Assembly (NCBI GenBank): GCA_905178155.1 | Contig: CAJINV010000011.1 | Span: 953,982-1,017,981, forward strand | Direction of reading: 5' to 3' | DNA: 64,000 bases | Source of the DNA: Amoebophrya sp. A120 | Lineage: Eukaryota > Sar > Dinophyceae > Syndiniales > Amoebophryaceae | In this document: piece after piece, positions 43,101-51,900 of the stretch | Position numbering within the stretch: the first letter of the stretch is position 1 | Layout of the letters: each line of letters opens with the position of its first letter | The notes under the pieces: model-generated | The model's database searches: none | What the model was told of the DNA's origin: nothing | Seen by the model: only the letters and a program-made list of their open reading frames with translations | Program-made: the position numbers and the translations under genes

Positions 43101-43538
43101 TGTGCCCCTGTTTATTTATGAAAAATTGTTATGGAAGCACTACAGCTTCAGCTACAGAGAGAGCATTTCCCATCCATAGCAGGCGAGGAAGGCGAAGGAG
43201 AGGAGGAGGACCCGATGGCCGTGGCCGGCTATCCTGTGTTAAAACGACTCGTCGAGCATCGGCCCCAGAGTTAGTTTGTTTTCAAGATCATGCGAGCTTT
43301 GCTCAATAACGTGGGGTGCACGTCGTGCATGGAAGCGTTTGCTTGGCTGCCGAAAGCAGCATCATGTAAGTTGGAACAATTTTTGGTTACTAATAAATTC
43401 ATGCAACAGCACGAGGAAGAGGACCAAGACTGGTAGCATTGCATCACAAACGCAAGTTTTTTTTGCGGGGTCGTCAGGACGACGAGGAGGGTTTTTGCAC
43501 TGGATATTGGTGCTTTTGACCCCAACGCGGGGTACTAA
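37116..43538 (+). CDS. Thr/Glu-rich type I membrane protein, heavily interrupted by introner-like introns
   Basis: The start MSSGFFLAKKFLRPLSLSLA is a good signal peptide; an upstream in-frame ATG at 37032 is possible. Exons I can support: 37116-37313, 37532-~37627, ~37822-37929 (TTTTTTTTTEEE), ~38435-38502 (EPEPSTMDPTTTEE), around 39668-39710 and 39992-40012, 40310-40428, 40617-40813 (Ala/Thr/Asp-rich, helical), ~41446-41507, 41706-~41760, ~42350-42380 plus 42665 onward (NKGGGAPAEGGMKPENA), ~43180-43230 (acidic), and a last piece 43506-43538 ending DPNAGY-stop. The 41.7-kb exon encodes NATIIIVVVVIVVILSFVTL, a single membrane helix, so the N-terminal Thr-rich part is outside and the acidic tail inside. 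Frame is kept across 37314, 39711, 40429 and 42381. Exons between 38.5 and 39.7 kb and the boundaries of several others are unresolved. No conserved family was recognised. Confidence 0.5.
37314..37531. mobile_element. Introner-like element forming a GT-AG intron
   Basis: The left end is TTATCCTGAGCAAAATTACT; the right region AGTTTTTGCACAGGATTA is its inverted counterpart, near 37522. CCAG occurs at both borders (37311-37314 and 37532-37535). Using GT at 37314 and AG at 37530-37531, exons join in phase as ...DDAP/PEETPEPP. This is one of the few such elements with ordinary splice dinucleotides. Confidence 0.7.
37628..37822. mobile_element. Introner-like TIR element
   Basis: The left end TATCAACCGCAAATATTTG and right end CAGATTTTTTACAGTTGATA are inverted with a few differences. 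Thr-rich coding sequence ends before it and resumes after it. No clear flanking duplication was found and the exact splice points are uncertain. Confidence 0.55.
39352..39667. mobile_element. Introner-like TIR element, diverged
   Basis: The left end TATCCTCGGTAAAAACGTAC and right end TATCTTTTTACTCATGATA resemble family A ends with several mismatches. The interior has TTGTCATGC. No clean target-site duplication was found. It lies between unresolved parts of the Thr/Glu-rich gene. Confidence 0.5.
39711..39986. mobile_element. Introner-like TIR element, family B
   Basis: The left end TATCAACAGCAAATATGTGT, followed by CTGGGTCTGGAA, and the right end TTCCAGGCCCAGAAACATTT, followed by GCACTTGATA, are inverted partners. 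The 5-bp duplication CGGAC is perfect (39706-39710 and 39987-39991). It is related to the element at 6-273. The interior carries TTTGTGATATTAGC and TGTCATGTATGAGG words. Confidence 0.8.
40429..40611. mobile_element. Introner-like TIR element
   Basis: The left end TATGGATTGCAAAAGTATCG and right end CGATGGTTTTGCACAGGATA are imperfect inverted repeats. The flanks TGTCG (40424-40428) and TGTAG (40612-40616) look like a once-mutated 5-bp duplication. Joining 40428 to 40617 gives ...SPVVEDDVKTATDTALATLV in frame, whereas reading through hits a stop at 40452. Confidence 0.72.
42381..42659. mobile_element. Intact family A introner-like element
   Basis: This is a 279-bp element with 31-bp inverted ends that differ at only one position (TATCCTGAGTAAAAACGTAC... 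and its partner ending CTCAGGATA). It is flanked by a perfect 5-bp duplication CGGTG (42376-42380 and 42660-42664). It encodes no protein. It matches, in reverse orientation, the split copy at 332-11939 over its full length. The surrounding frame MMNKGGG/APAEGGMKPENA is continuous when the element and one duplication copy are removed. Confidence 0.88.
42803..42908. repeat. Short CC(A/T)(G/T)GGATAAACATT-like repeats
   Basis: Five or six copies of CCTTGGATA or CCAGGATAAACATT words occur in ~100 bp. A larger pair of similar blocks flanks them (GGTATGAAGCCGG with AAATGCTGTCTTGCT at ~42679-42710; AAATGCTGTCTTACT with GGTATGAAACCGG at ~42941-42982). It lies in the 3' part of the Thr/Glu-rich gene and is probably intronic. 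Confidence 0.6.
43008..43080. repeat. Perfect 32-bp-arm hairpin
   Basis: Arms 43008-43039 and 43049-43080 are exact inverted copies (CACTTGTAATGCAGAACTTG onward) with a 9-nt loop. The arms include TTGTAATGC, the recurring word of the introner-like elements. It lies in a probable intron of the Thr/Glu-rich gene. Confidence 0.9.
43231..43506. mobile_element. Introner-like TIR element before the last coding piece
   Basis: The left end TATCCTGTGTTAAAACGAC and right end TTTTTGCACTGGATA are imperfect inverted repeats. Acidic coding sequence (EGEGEEEDPMAVAG) ends at the left border, and IGAFDPNAGY-stop starts at the right. No matching 5-bp flanks were found. Confidence 0.6.
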
Positions 43539-45951
43539 AACGGTGAGGGGAGGAAAGAAAATCAAGATCCTTCGAGGGGACTTCTTCGGGTACTTACTCA
43601 GTGTGTACATAATGTTTTTGTAGACTGACAGGCATGAAAAAACTATCTGGAAGTTAACAGAAGTTGACTTCTTATGCGACATGAACTACATGATTGTGAC
43701 GAGTTTTCGTGCATGATTCGCATGATTTCTGCATGTCGAATGAATGAAGGTTATCTTCGAACCTGTGAATCTGCTTTAAAAAAATGATGAAAAATTTTTC
43801 GTCAATCCAACCCAGGTCCTTGTTCGCGCGTACTTGGTGTTGGAGCTTAAAGACGGTCATGAGGGAAGCGCTGCTCTTTTTCGTTTGAGTGGTGCGCTTT
43901 TCAGCAAGGCCTTTCAGGAACACCGGATGCAGAACGAGGCTGTTCGCGGAAGCTTCAACGGGGATCTTGAATTTGAAGTTTTGATTTTGATCAAGCGTAG
44001 AAAATTTAGGATTAGAGAGCACGAAGAATTAATGACACGATAGCACAGTACAATTTCAACAGCTCTAGTTTTGAATTTGATGAAAGGAAAAGGCATAGAT
44101 TACAATCGCAAGCACAAAAAATCCAAAAACTTAAACTAGTCCTCGGGTACGAAGTTGCAGGCGTCCTCTCGTCGTATTCGAGTTTTGAAGAGAAACAAAA
44201 TTATTGAAAGGTGCAGAAGCAGCTACTGCGAAAAGAAGTACTGTACAAAAAGTGGTAGTGGTCTAGGACACCAACAACATCACGAGAAGTAAAAATAGTC
44301 GCCTTGACTTACCATTGAGTGGTCGAGATTGACTCCAGTGAGCTAATCAAGTATCCTTTTTCAGGATCATCAGTGTCAGTTTTCAGACCGATACAGTTAC
44401 ATTTTACGGGACGAAAGACAATAAACCAAAAACTTCCGGCTGCAAATAAAGGATGAACAATAACTTCGATACGGTTTACGATTTCACGATTACTTACGAC
44501 CAGATACGAGCGAATACGAGCAGATGCAGAAGAAACAAAATCGCAGGAAATAAAAGCAGGATTGATAGGAGATTATAGCAATTACCAAGACCAACTAGAA
44601 CTAGTTTCGTTCCAACCGTTTACCTTTTACACTAGAAATTAGTACACTGATTAACTGCAGATTCGCGTTGCTTTACACCAAATGAGAAGTTTTCTCCACG
44701 ACTTAAGCTGACGAGCTTGCTTTTATGAGAATTGCAAGTCGGTCAGTCGAAGAGCTTTTAGTTTTTTATTCCGAGAAGCAAAAAGAAGAACTAAAGACAA
44801 AGTTTATCATCTTGACAATACAAAGAGCCCAGAGAGGACAGAGTTAATCGTTAATGCTTGCCGTTTCAAAAAAGTTTCAGTTTTATGGTTTCAGGCGCAG
44901 TTTCAAAATTATCTTCCAACTAAATGTACTTGTACAGATGGTTACCCGCCACACAGAATAAGAAATGCAAGTACAGGAAATAATTCGCGAGCTTTTGCTG
45001 CCCAGCAGATATTGACGTTCCCAAATTGTATCAAATGATGACTTACCTCCAAAGAAATCGAAATAGGCTGCAGTTGCAGTTCTATTATTTGTTTTGCTGT
45101 GCATAATTATCGAATTTCTAGTACCCTGCAGACCGAGTTGTTCTATCTTCCAGAAGCAGAATTATGATCAAATTTCTACGTTTCCCAAGGTAGTTTCCCT
45201 TTCCTGTCGGTGTCGTTTTTGCAGTATGAGCAAGGAAAATGATGTACGTCCGTGTCCGACTACAAGTTTCTTGTCGTCTTCACAAGTGAACAATCTGAAT
45301 CGTACATCGTAGTAAGAAATTTTCTCGTTCAAGTCGTCACACCAAAGGCACTTTAGCTTCGTGACCGCAAAGCAAAAGAACCGAGTAGTTTGTCGTACAG
45401 CCAGATGATGAATTTAAATTTTTTACAAATACATTCGTGCGACGTCGTGTTATCACAAGCAGTACTAGAAGGGGCAAAACGAAAACGGTCACAGATAGAT
45501 GTTGACCACCTGCTATCGTTACTAGGACATCAGCACTCGTTGGTCGTGTAGTCGTTCTCTAGTGATGGTCGTTGCGTCGTCGAAATATCCGGGTCTTCGT
45601 CCTCATGCCCTCATCTGTGGTTCCATTTTCATTCTCGTGGGTTTGTATTCATCTATGGAATCGGAAGTACGAAAACGAAAAGTCCAAATATTTCAAATCG
45701 TATGATTCATTACTTCGCGCAGGCAGTCGTATTTACGGCTTTGTTTCTTCTAGTCTACAACTTCCCCACAACTTGATGAATTTTAAGAACGAGAACGAGT
45801 CCCACCTGCTTCTATGAAAAGTACGATCATACCCCTGCTACGATTTCTTTTTTGCTAAATATTCCGGTGTTTCTGTTTTTTTCTTCCTTGACCGGTGCGG
45901 CTTCGTGTTGATTTTCACTACGCCGACTAGTACACGACTCAAGAACAACTG
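43539..45951. other. Intergenic region
   Basis: 2.4 kb of AT-rich sequence. A 69-codon open frame at 43834-44043 has a mixed composition but no recognisable domain and AT-rich third positions, so it is not called. No transposon ends, RNA genes or repeats were recognised. Confidence 0.5.
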
Positions 45952-48900
45952 ATGGTAGGAAAAAACACGACGGCGCCCGAGGTGGCCTCGGCCATCCCGC
46001 GGGTGATCCCCCTCGCCGCGGGCGTCCAGGTGTGGGTCAAGGACGATGCCGAGGTCTACAAGCCTGGCGAGGTGTTGCGCGTCTTGCCCACCAAGAGCGC
46101 GAAGCCGACGAACAAGAACACATTAACCCGGTCGAACCTGACCAGCAGCACCGCTTTCTCACCCCGGTCCCGGGTGGCGAGCAGCGGAACAAACGCGTTA
46201 TCCTCGTCGCCCGCTCGCAACGGCATTTCCACGAAGCCCGATGAAGGGGTCGTGGAGGTCCGGGTGGGGTCGCAGACCATGGAGCTGCTCCCCTCCCAGC
46301 TCCTTCTGCGAAACGAGTTGAAGATGCAGCCGGACGGGATCAAGACGGTGGAAAACGTGGACCAGCTCCCCTTCCTGCACGAGGCGGCGCTGCTGCACAC
46401 GCTGCAGACCCGTTTGCACCAGGACTTAACCTACACCTACGCGGGCAACGTGCTGCTCTCCGTGCTGTCGAAAAGTAGCAAGACGCACACGGGGTACGAG
46501 GAAATGTCCAATTACATCCGGGACAACACGCGGGAGTGCGCGAACTCCAAGCCGCACATCTTCGGGCTGGCAATGGAGGCGTTTTACTCGATGTACAATA
46601 AGGGTGTGTCCCAGATGGTCATGTTTTCCGGCGAGCAGGGCTCGGGGAAGACGGAGAACGCAAAAGCAGTGCTCCGCTGCCTCACCTCGCTAAAACCCTC
46701 GGCGGTGGAGCAGGCTGCCGCCGGGGCTACCGCCACTACGACGAGCGTGATGGTCTCGCCCGTGATTACCCCTTCGATGACGTCCAGCGCAAACACGAAA
46801 AGAACCGCGGCGGTCACGGCTTTGCACGAGGCGGTGGAGCCGCTGCTGGAGGCCTTTGGGAACGCGTACACGGTCCGGAACCGGAACGGGTCGTGCTTCG
46901 GAAGTCTGACGGAATTGTTCTACAACATGAACAACCGGTCGCAGCTGGTCGGGGGAAAAATGGAAACGCTGTTCTTCCAGAAGGCGCGGGTGACGGAGCT
47001 GAACCAGGGCGAGCGGAATTTTCACATCTTTTACCAGTACACGAGTGCTTTACAGGCGTCTGCGAAGGATAACTACCGCTACCACTTCAAGGATTCCACT
47101 AGCAACAGCTGTGTGTACAAGTTCGTCCCCTTCGAGGGCGTGAAAAAGGCGGTTTTACCGAAAATGCTCTCGCAGGGCGGGCTGGTCAAGGTGAACGACG
47201 TGGACGACGCGGCGGACTTTGACGTGACCCTGCACGCGCTGCACTGTTTAGGGATCACCGTCGCGGAGCAAGAGTCCATGTTCCAGATTCTCACCGTCAT
47301 CGTGCTCCTCAGCTGCGTCGCGTCGGATGCGCCCGGCGTGCTGGGTATAGGGTTTTTTAGTAGATTTTTCGCTTCGAGCAACTCGAAGTTAGTATACCAC
47401 GGTAAAAAAAAACTCGTCAAGCTTGTTTCTTGTTCTGCTCTACAGAGATCATGCGTAAAAGAGTGACATTCAGTATGTACAAAAAAGATTACGTACACGT
47501 TATCAAAGATGAAACCAGTTGTAGGCTCCTTCTGAAGCCAGACGTTGTACTACTATCAGAATTCGATTAATTCCTCTTCTCCAAACCTCTCGACACCAGG
47601 TCCGGCCAAGAAAGTGGACGAGCGCGCGGTGGAAATGCGGCCTGCAGCTGGTTCGGCTGTTTTCGCACCCCTAAAAGCCAGAATAAGGCTTTTCGCACCA
47701 CCAAAAGCCTTATTCTGGCTTTTAGTGGTGTTTCAAGCGATCTACTGCGTCCAGCTGCACGCGCGCGCCTGCAGCGCCGCTGCGTGCGTACCCCACGAGG
47801 GCTCTCCGCGTCGAGCGTCGGCTTCCACTCGAGGAAGCCGACACTCTTTTATGGCGCGCAGCAGCACTCAGTCCTGGGACTGAGTGCTTCTAGCATCGAG
47901 CGCTATCTCGCGCGTAGAGTGCACCTCCGCGTCGCCGCGGCAGCACCTCTACATGCGAGCGCGCGCGCTTTTCATGGTTGGGGCCTGTGACGTCGCCCTC
48001 TTTCGAGAGCGACGACGCATTTTTGTGGAGGGCGCCACCGCCTAGCGGCAGCACACCTCACACTGCACACTGTGCCTGCGCGCGTTGGTGAAGTGCACCT
48101 CCGCGTGAGCGGCAGCACCTTCGCCAAGCGTAGCGCGCACCTCGTTGGAGTGCACCTCCGCTTTCGCGGCAGCACCTCCTCCGAGCACGGCCTGTCCCTC
48201 TGAGGAGTGCACCTCCGCGTGAGCGGCAGCACCTCCTCTGAGTGCGACAGTCGCGGCACCGAAGCCAGCGGAGTGCGATCCGCACCTCTGCAAAGTGCAC
48301 CTCTGCTTTCGCAGCAGCACCTGAGCAGAGTGCGGCGCTCATAGCACATCTGCAAAGTGCACCTCTGCTTTCGCAGCAGCACCTGAGCAGAGTGCTTGAC
48401 GCACATCCGTGCGGAGTGCAGTCTGCACAACCGTGGAGTGCACCTCTGCGTTGCAGCAGCACCTCCACGGAGCGCGTCATGCACCTCCGCGTGGGCCGGG
48501 GCGCCTCGACGCTCCCGTGCCCACGGCTTTCTCTTTTCTTTTGGGGGGATATGGATACCACACGGCGCGCGGGCCGTCTTGCTCTTTGTGTTTATTCCGA
48601 CATTGCCAGACCGTACAACACACGGGCAACGATCGAACGAGAAACCAAAAGGCCCGCACGTCGTTGCCCGGAGCGGTGTCGTCTCCGTTAGCTGGCAGCG
48701 CTTAACCTCATTTTGCTATTGATAGAGCTGATGGACGCAAAATATCAATTAATTCCTCTTCTCCAAACCTCTCGACACCAGGCCCGGCCAAGAAAGTGGA
48801 CGAGCGCGCGGTGGAGATGCGGCTCGGCGTCCTGGGTCGCATATCAAAAGGAAAAATCCCCCCTCCCCATATCGAAAACGAGATTTCTGATGCTGTATTT

Positions 48901-51900
48901 GAGTACACAAATCGACTTGTAATGCTAGAAGGCAAAGAGACGCAGCTTTGGCCTCGTTTGTAGGCAATTTGTCATGCTGTTTCCCACTTCCAGCTGCCCC
49001 CTGTCATGCTGAAGATGCAACGCTTTCCCACGCCAACCAGCACTATAGTCCGCATCTTTTCCCTTCTAGCATGACAAAGCTGATTTGTGACCACAAATCT
49101 GCATCGCAAATTTCTAGTTTGAGTATGGGGTGGGGGGATTTTCCTTTTTGATATCGCATCCTCGGCCTCCGCGACCTACCGAAGCTTGCCCACGTCTGCA
49201 ACAACTCGGGCGCGATCCACGCCCTGGGCCGGCTCTTGTACCAACAGTTGTGGGACTTCATCCTGCAGAAGGCGAACGAGGTGTTGCTGCAGGACCGGGT
49301 GGAGGTCGAGTCCAACCCGACGGATTTCGCCTCCGTGTCGGTCCTGGACATGTTCGGGTTCGAGTCGTTTAAGAAGAACAGTTTCGAGCAGTTCTGCACC
49401 AACTTTTCCACCGAGGTGCTGAACAAGTACATTTTCCAGGACGTGTATGCGAAAGAACGGTTATTCCAGACCCGGGAGGGCCTCCCAGTCGCGGTTTTGC
49501 CCCCGCAGAAGCTGCACCAGGACCACGCGGAGGCGGTCAATTTGATCCGCACCGGCGTGTTCCCCGTTTTGGAAGCACTGCAAAATGACGGGAAATTCGC
49601 CGCGGGGATGGCGGAAAAGGAACGGATGCTGAAGCTGGACAAGTTGTTCTGCCAGCGGCTAAGGACGCAGTTCGGGGCGGGAAAGAACCCGCGGTTCATG
49701 GAGAAGCGGCAGCAAACCGACACCTTCGCCATCAAACACTTCACGGCGGAGGTTGCTTACGCGGCGGCCGGGTTCAGCTGGAAAAACCAGGATCCGTACA
49801 CCGCGGAGTTGTACCAGTTCTTGAAAGAAGAATCGGAAAACCCGTTTTTGCAGAACCTCCTGCAGAACAACAGCGCGAAGCTGCTACAGCCCGCGACGAA
49901 ACTCTTACGGACGCAGGTAGACCGGGTGATGCGGCTGGTGGAGGGGTCGGAGCGCCACTTCTGCATCTGTTTAAAGCCGTCCAACAAGCGCGAGTCAAAC
50001 TCCGATTTATTCGCGCGCCCCTACGTGGCGGAGCAGCTGCGGATGCAGGGCGTTTTAGAGATCGTGAAGCTGAAGCGGGGCATGAACAAGTACAAGGTGC
50101 GGGTTGGACGTGCGCAGTTTCTGAAGGACTACGGGGGGTTGGTTCCGAAAAGAATATTGAATGAATTTATGTCCTCCGATAGTACAACACAATCTGTGGA
50201 GCACGCCTCCCGGCAGTTTTTCAACACCGTGGCGGAAAAGCACTCGGTCGTGAAGGACGCGATCAAAGCGGACGGGGAAAATTTTATTGGTTCCTCCACC
50301 GCCTTCCTCACCGAGCCCATGTACCGGGCGCTGCGGAAGATCACGAGTGGTTTGAACGACCAGGCGATCACGAAGCTCTGTGCCCGGTGGCGGGGGGCGT
50401 TGACACGGCGGAGGTACGTGTTTATCCGGAAGTCCATTGTCCGGATTCAGCGGTACGTCCGGGAGTACATGACTTTGAAAACGAAGAGGAAATTCCAGCA
50501 CCTTATCTGGCTCCTGCACGAGAAGGGAGATAAGCCGAAGGGACTCATGGCCATGGCGAGACAGGTAGAAGTTGCTTGTTTGCTGCTCAGAGTTTGTTGA
50601 TTTTTGTGTTTCGGAAATTTGCCTTGAGCACAGACATGTCGTGATGAATATTGTCAAAGCGTTCTTCATCTCTTGGAGCGGTTAGCACGTCGAGTAGACG
50701 CTGAGTATGTGCATTTCATCGATAACAAGTTGAAAAATTATAGGAGAACCACACTACTAGCATGTCGCAAGTAAAATCCATCAACCTAAAAAACTTTCAG
50801 ATGAAAGCGGACAAGGAGGCAGCTTCCGGCGAGAAGCCGGAGCTCCCGGCCCACGTGGTCGAGAAGCAGGAGGCCGCGGGCGAGCGCGCACGTTTGCAGC
50901 AGCAGAAGCTGGATCTGATGCACCATTTGCAGCGACTGAAGGAGTCTTCCGAGATCGCGGTCCCCTTCAGTTTCTACATCGAGGGCGACGAAATTGTGGA
51001 CAATGACGGCACCAACCGGCAGTCCGAGCAGTCCATGGTCAAGCAGCTCTACGCGGTGCAGCAGCAAATGGCCGACGCGATCGGCAGCAGCGGCGACGGC
51101 CGCATGCGCCAGTGCTGGGACCGGATGCAGGGGGTGCTGCAGCGGTTGGTCCTGGACGTGGAGGGCGGACCGAAGCGAACGCAGTATTTACTCGAAAAGC
51201 AGGAGCGGGACTGGAAACGGATGATGGAAAACGACCGGGAGCACTTTTTAGAAGTGGTCAAGCACAAATTAGGCGGCATCGTCGATCTAACCCCAGAAGA
51301 GGCAAAACGCCGCGCCAGACAGTCCATTACCAACATCGACATCGAGTTTTCCGTGTCCAAGTTGAAGAAAGATTTGGCGGAGATAACGGACGGGGTATCT
51401 GATGAGGAACGAGCGAAATTGCACACGGAAGAGCAGTTTCGTCACTTCAATTTTGACGAGTTGTCGCCCATCTGGACGGAACGGCTAGTGAGGAATCTGC
51501 GTAGGACGAAAAAACCGTTGGACGTTTTGATCATAGGCCCGAAAAACGTCGGGAAAACGGAGCTGGTGCGGAGGATGTACAAAACCTGCATGATGCCCAT
51601 GCCGCCGGCGTTTTTGAGTATAAGTTTTTAGGAATTTTTTTGGTGTTTGGATTCAGAGTTCTTTTTGTTAGTTTGACCTGAAAGGGATTGTTGGCACTCC
51701 TACTGTGCAAACAACTACACATGAATCATTCCACTTTCACTTTCACATCCCACTAAACTTCAGACCCGAAAACCGGAGAGGAATACACGTTCGCCACGCT
51801 GGGCGGCCGCGCCGAGAACAGCATCCGTGAGGACCCCGAGCATTTTCTGCCCGACCTAGTCCGCCATGATATGGATTTCGGTGGCGGCTTCAACCTGCGC

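Larger units (their letters stand above)
47642..48747. other. GC-rich insertion between the duplicated exon ends
   Basis: About 1.1 kb of strongly GC-rich sequence inside an otherwise AT-rich intron. It contains a 23-bp hairpin, a degenerate GTGCACCTC minisatellite and no credible ORF. The 76-bp duplication on both sides suggests it arrived with, or was generated by, a local duplication or repair event. Confidence 0.7.

Noticed and set aside
43834-44043. 69-codon ORF downstream of the Thr/Glu-rich gene
   Set aside because: Composition is only weakly coding, a similar-sized ORF lies antisense, and no domain or splice context supports it.
47671-47725. Hairpin as a transcription terminator
   Set aside because: It is inside an intron of a eukaryotic gene with no U-run, so a factor-independent bacterial terminator makes no sense here.
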